From Thalassospira sp. MCCC 1A01148 (GTDB lineage: Bacteria; Pseudomonadota; Alphaproteobacteria; Rhodospirillales; Thalassospiraceae): 64,000 nt of DNA. The translations under genes were made by a program, and so were the position numbers. The stretch's first letter is position 1; each line of letters begins with the position of its first letter. The notes under the pieces were generated by a model that saw only the letters and a program-made list of their open reading frames with translations, searched no databases and had not been told where the DNA came from. Where the stretch lies: NCBI RefSeq assembly GCF_001613795.1, contig NZ_LPVZ01000024.1:1-64000 (forward strand), read 5' to 3'. Below are positions 17,688-25,290 of this stretch, one piece after another.

Positions 17688-18669
17688 TCTGGCATTTGCC
17701 CAGTCTTCAAACCTTCTGGGGCGCGGGGCCGTCGATAGCAGCGAAAGCCCCCCTTCTCCGACGCCGGAGCCAGCTGAAGAAAGCCTGATCACCCTGCCCG
17801 ACTGGTTATCGGGCATTATTGGTCAGACTGTGATCCTGCAAACCAAACTTAACCGTGAAATCACATCCACCCTGCGCGAAGCTAAAAATGGCGACAGTTT
17901 TTGGCCGGGCATGGTCATCATTGCGCTGTCATTTGCCTATGGCGTGTTTCACGCGGCGGGCCCCGGCCATGGCAAGATGATCACCACAACCTATTTCCTG
18001 TCACGCGACGCCGGGTGGAGACAGGGTGTCGCCATGGGCAGCCTGATTGCCGCCGTGCAGGCCGTATCAGCCATCGTCATGGTTGGTGGACTTACCCTGA
18101 TCCTTAATCTTGGCCCGGCCGCTGTCACCCGAAACGGCCTTATTCTGGAAGCGGTTTCATATGCCCTGATTGCCGCATTGGGCGCCTTGATGGCGCTTCG
18201 CATCCTTCAGGGGCGCGATGACTGCTGCGATCACCACGGACCGGGTGCGCATCACCATGATCACGCCCATCATCATGATCACCACCACAGCGATACCGGT
18301 CATCACGATCACGGTCATGACAGTGTCGCTGCCACCCAGTCCAGCTGGCAGATGATCTCAACGGGTATTGTCGCTGGATTGCGCCCGTGTACCGGATCGA
18401 TCCTTGTTCTGTTGTTTACGCTTGCCAACGGGATGTTTCTGATCGGGGTCGGGGCTGCGTTTGCCATGGCGCTTGGGGTCGCGATTACCATCAGCCTGAT
18501 TGGACTGGCCGCTATTGGCATTCGCATCGGCACGCAACATCTGTTTAGCTTGTCAGAAACATCATCTGGAATCATCCGCCGTACTGTCGGCTTTGCCGGG
18601 GCTGCAACCATCACCCTGTTTGGTGTGATGCTGTTGCTGGCGTCTGCCCGACAACTGGGCTGGTTATAA
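17608..18669 (+). CDS. NicO-family nickel/cobalt-type transporter, possibly zinc-linked
   Basis: A 353-residue membrane protein with an N-terminal signal or helix (1-32) and about six to seven further helices. It has the NicO signature FHAAGPGHGK at 114-123, a cytoplasmic or periplasmic His-rich loop at 208-237 and GLRPCTGSI at 257-265. Relatives include RcnA-type Ni/Co exporters and uptake permeases. The start (ATG 17608) lies 80 nt inside the DUF1007 gene and gives a clean membrane signal; the longer frame to 17560 adds unlikely residues. Its place in a Zur-controlled operon suggests zinc rather than nickel or cobalt; direction of transport is unknown. Confidence 0.85.
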   Translation: MLFARPRWQMAAVLAALLLAISFSSSNLAFAQSSNLLGRGAVDSSESPPSPTPEPAEESLITLPDWLSGIIGQTVILQTKLNREITSTLREAKNGDSFWPGMVIIALSFAYGVFHAAGPGHGKMITTTYFLSRDAGWRQGVAMGSLIAAVQAVSAIVMVGGLTLILNLGPAAVTRNGLILEAVSYALIAALGALMALRILQGRDDCCDHHGPGAHHHDHAHHHDHHHSDTGHHDHGHDSVAATQSSWQMISTGIVAGLRPCTGSILVLLFTLANGMFLIGVGAAFAMALGVAITISLIGLAAIGIRIGTQHLFSLSETSSGIIRRTVGFAGAATITLFGVMLLLASARQLGWL

Positions 18670-19539
18670 TCAGGATTTGTATGCGGCCGGGATGCTTTCT
18701 GTTGCCTTGATCAGGGCATCCATCACCATACGCACCCCGGGCGAGCGGCGCATATCAGGATGCACCACCAGCCAAACCGGCTTGCTTAGTTCGGCCAGAC
18801 TGTCGTCGGCAACAACTTCCAGACGGTCATCTTCATCTGCCATATAGCGCGGCAGCAGCCCCAACCCGTGGCCTGTGGCAACAAAGGCTTGTACCGTCTG
18901 GGTATCATCGGCCTTTACCCGCACGGGCAATTCCCGTTCAAGCGTATCCCAGACCCATCCTTGCTGATAATCGCCAAATGTATTGCGACCATCGGCACAG
19001 AATTCCCAGTGTTCCTTTGGTACACGGTCGGTGTAGCCCTTGGCCGCGTAAACGGCATACCGCAAGTCGATCAGTTTGCGGACAATCAAACCGCTTTGAT
19101 CGGGACGTACCATGCGCACGGCCAGATCGGCCTCACGCCGTGCCAAATTGGCAACAACGCTTGAACCCAGTATCTCATATTCAAGGTTTTTCTGATCACG
19201 AAGCAACTCTGCCAGACGGGGCGCAAACAACAGGCGACCCGCACTTGGTGGAACGGCAATCCTGACCACACCGTGGGCTGTCTCGTCCCCGCGTGCCTGT
19301 CGTTCGAAAGCCAGAACATCTTCTTCGATCCGTCCGGCAACCGGCACAAGGTTTTCACCTGCGTCGGTCAGCTTCCAGCCTGTCGCAAGACGATCAAACA
19401 AACGCGCCCCAAGATCTTCTTCCAGTGCGTCTATGCGTCGGGAAACAGTTGTGTGGTCCTTGCCAAGACATCTTGCTGCGCCCGATAGAGTTCCTTCCTT
19501 TGCCACAGCAACAAAAAAACGCAAATCATTCCAGTTCAT
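18670..19539 (-). CDS. LysR family transcriptional regulator (copy 1)
   Basis: A 289-residue LysR-type regulator. The N-terminal winged HTH begins MNWNDLRFFVAVAKEGTLSG and includes DHTTVSRRIDALEEDLGARL; the C-terminal LysR substrate-binding domain begins about residue 88 with HGVVRIAVPP. ATG 19539 is the universal family start for this subgroup; the frame open to 19686 is rejected. It converges on the NicO gene with no spacer and is divergent from a DUF1127 gene. A second LysR (22314-23183) of the same length and roughly 60 percent identity by eye has the same divergent DUF1127 partner, so the two are duplicated modules. Confidence 0.93.
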   Translation of the reverse strand: MNWNDLRFFVAVAKEGTLSGAARCLGKDHTTVSRRIDALEEDLGARLFDRLATGWKLTDAGENLVPVAGRIEEDVLAFERQARGDETAHGVVRIAVPPSAGRLLFAPRLAELLRDQKNLEYEILGSSVVANLARREADLAVRMVRPDQSGLIVRKLIDLRYAVYAAKGYTDRVPKEHWEFCADGRNTFGDYQQGWVWDTLERELPVRVKADDTQTVQAFVATGHGLGLLPRYMADEDDRLEVVADDSLAELSKPVWLVVHPDMRRSPGVRMVMDALIKATESIPAAYKS

Positions 19540-19713
19540 GACCCCATCCCGGCAAGGGTTACTCAAAATCCATGGCGTGCGTAACGCCGCAAGCGATGTT
19601 TCACCATTGCGCAAATTTGCACAACTGTAGCGCATTTTATCGGAATTCATTTGTGTTTTTGCGCATGGCAACCTTGTCGACATCACAAAGCCCCACGATC
19701 AAGGAGCATCAAA

Positions 19714-19992
19714 ATGGCTGTATCAAACCATCTCAAATGTCATCCCGTCGTTGGTCAGTTGTCGAACAAGTCATCGTCGGAGATGCTCGCACAATGCCTG
19801 AGCTCCCCTGCCTCGCGCCCCCATGCCACCCGGGGTATTTGTGCGATCATCCCGACGATCCTCGATGCGTTGATTGTCGCATACAAGCGTTATCAGGGTC
19901 GAAATGCGCTGGATCGGCTGAGCGACGATCAACTCCGCGACATCGGGCTTGAACGTACCCGTGACGGGTATGAAACGCGCGGCTGGTATTGA
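19714..19992 (+). CDS. DUF1127 domain small protein (copy 1)
   Basis: A 92-residue basic protein. The C-terminal 40 residues (AYKRYQGRNALDRLSDDQLR then DIGLERTRDG) match the DUF1127 motif, L-xx-L-D/S-D-xx-L-x-D-I-G-L-x-R. DUF1127 proteins of alphaproteobacteria are short, stress- or phosphate-responsive, and one (CcaF1 of Rhodobacter) binds RNA. An AAGGAG ribosome site lies 9 nt before ATG 19714. It is divergent from LysR copy 1, whose regulated promoter it very likely is, and ends in a strong terminator at 20131. Confidence 0.88.
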   Translation: MAVSNHLKCHPVVGQLSNKSSSEMLAQCLSSPASRPHATRGICAIIPTILDALIVAYKRYQGRNALDRLSDDQLRDIGLERTRDGYETRGWY

Positions 19993-20130
19993 TTTTTCTT
20001 CAATGCCATCCCCCGAAACATCAAAGCGGCCCGGTTTCGAACAGAGCCGTTGGCAATCGACACGCTTTGATGCCGCCAACCTGGGAACAAGATAGTTACC
20101 AAGTTGGCTGATGCCTCCCTCAAGGCAGAC

Positions 20131-20159
20131 AAAGGCCCCTGCAGCGCAGGGGCCTTTTG
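20131..20159 (+). terminator. Terminator downstream of DUF1127 copy 1
   Basis: AAAGGCCCCTGC and GCAGGGGCCTTT pair over 12 bp around AGC, followed by TTTTGT-type T residues. The symmetrical flanks could work on both strands. Confidence 0.9.
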
Positions 20160-20231
20160 TTCATTCGTCGAAATTGCCCGAATTCCGGCGTTCCCGACAT
20201 GTGTGATGACGAATTTCACCAACCGTAACGT

Positions 20232-20269
20232 GGAAATAGAAACAGCCCGCAAGGTTGACCTTGCGGGCT
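20232..20269 (-). terminator. Terminator of the DUF7282-like gene
   Basis: CAGCCCGCAAGG (20242-20253) and CCTTGCGGGCTG (20258-20269) form a 12-bp perfect stem with a 4-nt loop. On the minus strand it is followed by TTTCTATTTCC. It lies 39 nt past the stop at 20309. Confidence 0.88.
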
Positions 20270-20308
20270 GAAAACGATGTCAGTGGAATGGATAAGGTGA
20301 TCGGTGCC

Positions 20309-20755
20309 TTACTTGGCCGATACAACCTTCATCACAAGCTTCCCGTCCGGCTTGATCGGGCCGTCTTCCTTGGCACCCAGGGTGTATTCGAATACGCCGG
20401 TTTTCATGCCACCAGCTTCGGAATGCACCATCAGCATCAACATTTCGCCGGACTTGACCGGTTCCTGCAGGATGGCAGATACATCCATGTTTTCACCCTT
20501 TTTAAGCGGTGCATAGCCAACGACCGGTCCCGGCTTCATATCGCTGTCAGTGCGATGGACAACCAGCCAGCCGTTTTCGCCAGCCATGATTTTTGATGCG
20601 GTCACCACGCCAGCCGAAACATCCTGATCCATGGCTTCGACCATCGGACCCATTGCGTTTGCCGAACCGGCACTGCCGAAAACAAACCCGGCACTTAGCA
20701 TCATTGCCGTGATCACGCCGGTTGCTTTTGCAGTTGCTTTGCCCTTGAAGGTCAT
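20309..20755 (-). CDS. Secreted DUF7282-like protein
   Basis: A 148-residue exported protein. Signal peptide 1-34 (cleavage after ANA). The mature part has the pattern of the DUF7282 family: GWLVVHR about residue 62, GPVVGYAPLKKGEN with the ...DVSAIL strand, then LMLMVHSEAGGMKTGVFEY, with a DGP-x-K turn. These are small beta-rich extracytoplasmic proteins of unknown role. It lies downstream of the anti-sigma gene on the same strand (123-nt gap), an arrangement parallel to SigK/RskA loci where the secreted target gene sits beside its regulators. An AAAGGAGA ribosome site precedes ATG 20755. The family assignment is by recognition only. Confidence 0.65.
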   Translation of the reverse strand: MTFKGKATAKATGVITAMMLSAGFVFGSAGSANAMGPMVEAMDQDVSAGVVTASKIMAGENGWLVVHRTDSDMKPGPVVGYAPLKKGENMDVSAILQEPVKSGEMLMLMVHSEAGGMKTGVFEYTLGAKEDGPIKPDGKLVMKVVSAK

Positions 20756-20878
20756 GTGAAGTCTCCTTTGCTTTTGATCTGGAAGGCGCTGTTTTCTGCG
20801 CTTCGCTCATGTCATGTGTTTCAACACACACAGAAGCTACGCAGCCAAATCAATCGGGTTTCAGCAAAGGTGATTTTT

Positions 20879-21631
20879 TTACTGTGCGACTGAAATCAGA
20901 CGCCCATGGATCGCAGGACCGGTTGGCTGACCGGTTGGTGAACCGCCTTCGGGCTCCAAGCTGATGCCAAAGGTCGCGTTGCGCAACATGGCCGGATCGA
21001 ACCCGCCAAGCTGCTTGGTCGTCGGATTGGCGATGTTTTCAAGCAGACCCAGTGATTTGGGTTTCGGCCCGGTTTCCTCCGTCACGATCCAGAGCTGATA
21101 GGTCTTGCCTTCGGGCATGGTTGCCTCGACCGGGCGGATGGTGACTTCGCGGGTTTCGAGATCGACACTCATGACAAAGGCCGGTTGTGTGTCATCACGA
21201 TGGAAAACGGCAACAAATTGCCCATTCTCAACCGGCAGATTTACATCGTTCGAAAGCAGAACAACAACCATGCTGGCCGCAATCGCCGCAGCCCCAAGCG
21301 CACCTGCACGCCATATGGCCAGTTTGCGTTTGAGCTTGGCAAATTCAACAATGCCGGGCGCCTGTTGGCTGGCGGCCTGGGACGCAGCTTGGGTCCCGGC
21401 CTGTGCGGTGCTTTCGATCCGGGCACGAACGCCGGCAAACAGATCGCGCGTCGGGGCCACCGGATCATAATGGGCATTCAACGGCGACAAGCGCGCTTCC
21501 CAGTCAGAAATCGCGCGATCAAGTTCGGGTTCCTGGCTGCGACGTTTCTCAACGGATTGGCGTTGCGCGGGATCGAGAGTCCCCAGCACATATTCTGCCG
21601 CCAGCATGTCAATGTCATCCCGGTCCGTCAT
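20879..21631 (-). CDS. rskA: Anti-sigma factor, RskA family
   Basis: A 250-residue membrane-anchored anti-sigma factor. The N-terminal cytoplasmic anti-sigma domain (about 1-80) has the DIDMLAAEYVLGTLDPAQR signature; a single membrane helix spans about 105-126; the periplasmic RskA C-terminal domain follows (130-250) with EGKTYQLWIVTEE and NPTTKQLGGFD. It sequesters the adjacent ECF sigma factor until proteolysis or a redox signal releases it. ATG 21631 overlaps the sigma stop codon (ATGA), so the pair is translationally coupled; the longer frame to 21733 is rejected. There is no zinc-binding HxxxCxxC motif, as expected for the RskA class. Confidence 0.92.
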   Translation of the reverse strand: MTDRDDIDMLAAEYVLGTLDPAQRQSVEKRRSQEPELDRAISDWEARLSPLNAHYDPVAPTRDLFAGVRARIESTAQAGTQAASQAASQQAPGIVEFAKLKRKLAIWRAGALGAAAIAASMVVVLLSNDVNLPVENGQFVAVFHRDDTQPAFVMSVDLETREVTIRPVEATMPEGKTYQLWIVTEETGPKPKSLGLLENIANPTTKQLGGFDPAMLRNATFGISLEPEGGSPTGQPTGPAIHGRLISVAQ

Positions 21632-22170
21632 GTTCCCAGGCATTCCTTTAATTGTCGCAGGCTGCGATGCAGCCACGTCTTGATCGTTCCCACCGGCTGG
21701 GCAAAGCGTTCGGCCAGTTCGGCACGTGACCAACCTTCGAGATAGGCCAGCTTCACGATTTGCTGACGATCATCTTCAAGATCGTTCAGGCAATACTCAA
21801 GCTGACGCATCTCGTCTGCAACCGCCATCTGATCAAATGCAGAACCGGATGATATCAGCATTTCAATATCTGCATCCTCGATATCAGCTTCCGGGCGTTG
21901 GCGCCGGACGATATCAATTGCACGGTTGCGGGCAATCGTTGCCATCCATGTGATGATCGAGGCACGACCGGGTTCGAAATCCCCTGCCTTTTGCCAGATA
22001 CGCACATAGATGTCCTGAAGGGCGTCCTCGCTTTGAGCGCGATTTCTCAAGATACGCAGGACAATGCCGAAAAGTTTCGCCGAGGTCGCATTATAAAGCT
22101 GCTCGAAGGCATCTGTATTGCCCTCGACTGATTGCCTTAAGAGGTTTTCCAAATCCCGGGTCGATGTCAT
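21628..22170 (-). CDS. ECF RNA polymerase sigma factor (SigK-like)
   Basis: A 180-residue group-IV sigma factor with region 2 (EQLYNATSAKLFGIVLRIL, then SEDALQDIYVRIWQ with the conserved aromatic/acidic -10 helix) and region 4 (VKLAYLEGWSRAELAERFAQ, then PVGTIKTWLHRSLRQLKE). Its pairing with an RskA-type anti-sigma places it near the SigK/ECF19-like group. ATG 22170 gives a standard ECF length; GTG 22206 and ATG 22188 are alternatives. Sigma, anti-sigma and the secreted DUF7282-like protein form a probable regulon nucleus. A 9-mer GGCTGCGTA (minus strand) occurs upstream of both the sigma gene (22258-22266) and the DUF7282 gene (20838-20846) and may belong to an autoregulated promoter. Confidence 0.92.
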   Translation of the reverse strand: MTSTRDLENLLRQSVEGNTDAFEQLYNATSAKLFGIVLRILRNRAQSEDALQDIYVRIWQKAGDFEPGRASIITWMATIARNRAIDIVRRQRPEADIEDADIEMLISSGSAFDQMAVADEMRQLEYCLNDLEDDRQQIVKLAYLEGWSRAELAERFAQPVGTIKTWLHRSLRQLKECLGT

Positions 22171-22313
22171 CGCCACCGCCAGCTGCATGCAGACAGGCAA
22201 AAGCACCGCCGCACGAATAAAACAAATATGGGATTTTTATCCCGAGCCAACAGTTGGTACGCAGCCTGACGCCAACCTGATCAGTTTTGCTTAAAACGAA
22301 ACCACGGCACGAC

Positions 22314-23183
22314 TCAGACCTGATATTCCTCGGCAATGTTGTCTGCGGCCCGGATCAACGCATCCATCACAAGGCGCACCCCCGGCGAGCGACGCATATC
22401 GGGATGCACGACCATCCAGACACTCTCGCGGCTGCGGCCGTCAGTATCAGCGTGGATCAGTTCAAGTTCCTCGTCCTGATCGCCAAAGTACCGGGGCAAG
22501 ACGCCAACACCATGCCCTGCAGCAATGAACTGTCGCACGGTTTCTGTGTCATCAGCACGGAAGCGGCACGGCAATTCACGATCAAGGACGGTGCGCACCC
22601 ATTCGCGCTTGGAGGCACCATAGGTGGTGTCTTCGTAACCGCAGAATTCCCAATACATTTCCGGCACGCGTTCCTGATAGCCGACCGCGCCATACAGCCC
22701 CACCCCCAGTTCGACCAGCTTGCGGGTGATCAGGCCGGGTTCACGCGGCGTGATCATGCGCACTGCTATATCGGCCTCGCGCCGGGCAAGGTTGACCACA
22801 TTGGCGGCCCCGACGATTTCAAATTCGAGTCCCTGATGCGCCTTGAGCAAGCGGGCCAGACGCGGGGCAAACAACACACGCCCCGCCACCGGGGGCACGG
22901 AAATACGCACAACGCCATGTGCGGCTTCATCGCCCTTTGCCTGTCGCTCGAATGTCAGGGCTTCTTCTTCGACTCGTTCGGCCACAGGAACAAGATTCCG
23001 GCCCGCCGCAGTGAGCTGCCAGCCACGCGGCAAACGGTCAAAAAGCTTCGTTCCAAGGTCCCCCTCGAGCGCCTCAATCCTTCTTGCAACGGTGGTATGC
23101 TCTTTACGCAGACGTCGCGCGGCACCTGACAGGCTATTTTCTTCCGCAAGAACAAGGAAGTAGCGCAAATCGTTCCAATTCAT
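22314..23183 (-). CDS. LysR family transcriptional regulator (copy 2)
   Basis: A 289-residue LysR-type regulator starting MNWNDLRYFLVLAEENSLSG with the HTH helix EHTTVARRIEALEGDLGTKL and a substrate-binding domain from about residue 88 (HGVVRISVPP). It aligns end to end with LysR copy 1, sharing DRL-GW-LT-AG, AHGVVRI-VPP, ARREAD-AVRM and VHPDMRRSPGVR-VMDALI. It is divergent from a second DUF1127 gene. The recombination-free flanks and identical length suggest ancient duplication of the LysR/DUF1127 pair rather than recent transposition. Confidence 0.93.
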   Translation of the reverse strand: MNWNDLRYFLVLAEENSLSGAARRLRKEHTTVARRIEALEGDLGTKLFDRLPRGWQLTAAGRNLVPVAERVEEEALTFERQAKGDEAAHGVVRISVPPVAGRVLFAPRLARLLKAHQGLEFEIVGAANVVNLARREADIAVRMITPREPGLITRKLVELGVGLYGAVGYQERVPEMYWEFCGYEDTTYGASKREWVRTVLDRELPCRFRADDTETVRQFIAAGHGVGVLPRYFGDQDEELELIHADTDGRSRESVWMVVHPDMRRSPGVRLVMDALIRAADNIAEEYQV

Positions 23184-23332
23184 ATGCGTTATCTCACCCC
23201 TTGGAATCAGTCCAAATATTCGTGCATTTTTGCACAGATACTATGCAAAACAAAGTAGTTCCCGTTTTATTTCGCATATGACATTTTCCGCAAATCGAAA
23301 GACACACCAACCGTAGATCAAAGGAGGCCACT

Positions 23333-23566
23333 ATGGCACACACGGTTTCCGCTGCACCGCAGTTCAACGTCGCGAACGACCCGTTCACCAAACGCATGCC
23401 GTTTGGTTCGCTTTTCGGTCAGATCGTCAGCAAGATCGGCCCGGCACGTGCCCACAAGGCTTCGAGCTACGGTTGGGATTCGCTGAGCCACGCAGAACTT
23501 GCCGACCTCGGTCTGCAGCGCAAGTTCAACGGTTCGACCTGGTATGTCGACCGTATCAAAGGCTAG
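23333..23566 (+). CDS. DUF1127-like small protein (copy 2)
   Basis: A 77-residue protein. YGWDSLSHAELADLGLQRKF (about 46-65) matches the DUF1127 core motif, though the flanking sequence differs from copy 1. A strong AAAGGAGG ribosome site is 8 nt upstream. Transcription is divergent from LysR copy 2, and a CGTGCATTTTTGCACAG palindrome-like element (23221-23237) in between resembles the TTGCGCAAATTTGCACAA element (19607-19624) of the first module. Function unknown; such proteins are often stress-induced and regulatory. Confidence 0.82.
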   Translation: MAHTVSAAPQFNVANDPFTKRMPFGSLFGQIVSKIGPARAHKASSYGWDSLSHAELADLGLQRKFNGSTWYVDRIKG

Positions 23567-23615
23567 GCCTTGAATCGGTTGCGACACCGAAAAAGTCGCA
23601 TGGACTACCCTGATG

Positions 23616-23647
23616 AAAAAAGGGACCCGTTTCGGTCCCTTTTTTTG
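23616..23647. terminator. Bidirectional terminator between DUF1127 copy 2 and eda
   Basis: AAAAAGGGACC and GGTCCCTTTTTTT form an 11-bp stem around CGTTTC with T-runs on both strands. It separates the two convergent transcripts. Confidence 0.92.
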
Positions 23648-23688
23648 TTTCTGATATCAGTGTCATCAAACACCAATCTGATGGATGA

Positions 23689-24330
23689 TCAGCCGCGCAG
23701 CGCCTTTACCTTGTCGGTCGCTTCCTGTGCCAGCTTCGTGATCTTGCCCCAGTCACCGGCCTTGACCGCATCCTTGGGAGCCACCCACGAACCACCCACT
23801 GTGATGATGTTTGGCAGGGCCAGGTAATCGGCAAGATTGTTCAGCGAAACGCCACCGGTCGGGCAGAAAGATACCTGGGGCAGTGGACCGGAAATGGCTT
23901 TGAGCATCGAAACACCGCCCTGCTGTTCAGCCGGGAAGAATTTCAGAATGTCATAGCCATGATCAATCAGGTTCATGATTTCCGAGGGCGTACCAGCACC
24001 CGGAAGCAATGGGCATCCGGTGTCTTTGGCAGCTTTCAGAAGGCCTTCGGTATGGCCCGGCGAAACAGCAAAAGCACAACCGATCTCGGCCATGCGTTCC
24101 ATCTGCTTGGCATTCACAACCGTTCCCGCCCCGGTAATCGCATCAGGGACTTCGGCGATGATGCGCTTGATGCTTTCTTCGGCTGCGGACGAGCGCAGGG
24201 TGATTTCAAGCACCGGCAGACCACCAGCAACCAGCGCCTTGGCCAGCGGCACGGCATCGTTGACGTCTTCGATCACCAGAACCGGAACGACCGGTGCCTT
24301 GGACAGAATTTCACGCGATGAAAGGCTCAT
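23689..24330 (-). CDS. eda: 2-dehydro-3-deoxy-phosphogluconate (KDPG) aldolase
   Basis: A 213-residue class I aldolase cleaving KDPG to pyruvate and glyceraldehyde 3-phosphate, last step of the Entner-Doudoroff pathway. The TIM-barrel catalytic residues are visible: E42 in LEITLR, R46 in the same strand and the Schiff-base lysine K130 in DILKFFPAE; CPTGGV forms the phosphate-binding loop. It is the last gene of zwf-pgl-edd-glk-eda, 21 nt after glk, followed by a terminator. It may also receive KDPG from the KDG-kinase gene at 47.5 kb. Confidence 0.97.
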   Translation of the reverse strand: MSLSSREILSKAPVVPVLVIEDVNDAVPLAKALVAGGLPVLEITLRSSAAEESIKRIIAEVPDAITGAGTVVNAKQMERMAEIGCAFAVSPGHTEGLLKAAKDTGCPLLPGAGTPSEIMNLIDHGYDILKFFPAEQQGGVSMLKAISGPLPQVSFCPTGGVSLNNLADYLALPNIITVGGSWVAPKDAVKAGDWGKITKLAQEATDKVKALRG

Positions 24331-24351
24331 TAAGTTTCCTCCAGGTTTCGA

Positions 24352-25290
24352 TTACGCCGTTAAAATCTTGGCGCAACCGATCAGGGCCGGGTATTTCGCC
24401 GTCATCAGGCGCACCGGCACATCATTCATCAAATCACGGAACCGCCCCTTGGCGATCATGCGCTCCTTGAGCGCGCTTTTCTTCATGTAATCGGTAATAC
24501 GCGGACCAATACCGCCACCGATAAACACCCCGTCAAAGGCCCCAAGGGTCAAAACCAGATCCCCGGCAACGCCGCCAAGGAACATGCAGAACCGGTCCAG
24601 CACCTTCAGACACAAGGCGTCACCGTATTTAAGGGCACCATCAACGACCTCGGCCGCCGTTTTGGGTTCGACATCAAGTCCATCAATCGCGGCAAGCGCC
24701 CGATAGAGGTTTTCAAGCCCCATCCCCGAAAGCACACGTTCGGCTGATACACGATCAAGTTCGCGGCCCAGGAATTTGACGATCTCGTAATCAAGATCAT
24801 CAATCGCGGGCAGCGATACATGCCCGCCTTCGCCCTGGATCGGAAGCCATTTGCCTTCGTGTGGCAAAAGCCCCGAAACACCAAGCCCCGTGCCCGCCCC
24901 GACCACAGCAAGCGGCAACCCCGGACGGCCCGGACCATCAAACAGCGTGATCAGGTCTTCGTCCCCGAGATAAGGAACAGACATGGCAAGACCGGTGAAG
25001 TCATTGACCACCACAAGCCGATCCAGATTGAATTCGGCCTTGAGCGCTTCTTTCGAGAACACCCACGGATTATTGGTGAACTTGACCGTATCAGCCATGG
25101 CAGGGCATGCCACAGCCACGGCAAATTCACGCAAATCCGTGCAATTGGTCCTGGCCATGAAATCGCGCATGGCATCACCGATGGTGGCATAATCACGCAC
25201 CGGCAATGTCATGGGTGTATAGGGATCGCCAGCCTCGTCCAGCCAGGCAAAGCGGGCGTTGGTCCCGCCAATATCACCAACCAGCTGCAT
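24352..25290 (-). CDS. glk: Glucokinase
   Basis: A 312-residue bacterial-type (E. coli Glk-like) glucokinase that phosphorylates glucose with ATP. It has the phosphate-1 motif VGDIGGTNARFA at 4-15, the glucose-binding/catalytic N96-D97 in VVVNDFTGLA, the adenosine-associated GAGTGLGV and a GGHVS motif. The start codon overlaps the edd stop by one base (TAATG), giving tight coupling. It supplies glucose 6-phosphate to Zwf within the same operon. Confidence 0.95.
   Translation of the reverse strand: MQLVGDIGGTNARFAWLDEAGDPYTPMTLPVRDYATIGDAMRDFMARTNCTDLREFAVAVACPAMADTVKFTNNPWVFSKEALKAEFNLDRLVVVNDFTGLAMSVPYLGDEDLITLFDGPGRPGLPLAVVGAGTGLGVSGLLPHEGKWLPIQGEGGHVSLPAIDDLDYEIVKFLGRELDRVSAERVLSGMGLENLYRALAAIDGLDVEPKTAAEVVDGALKYGDALCLKVLDRFCMFLGGVAGDLVLTLGAFDGVFIGGGIGPRITDYMKKSALKERMIAKGRFRDLMNDVPVRLMTAKYPALIGCAKILTA

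Noticed and set aside
17608..18669. Calling the NicO gene a nickel/cobalt exporter (RcnA)
   Set aside because: It has the NicO motif and His-rich loop, but it lies in a Zur-boxed operon with znuA and DUF1007, so a nickel/cobalt-specific name would overstate the evidence.
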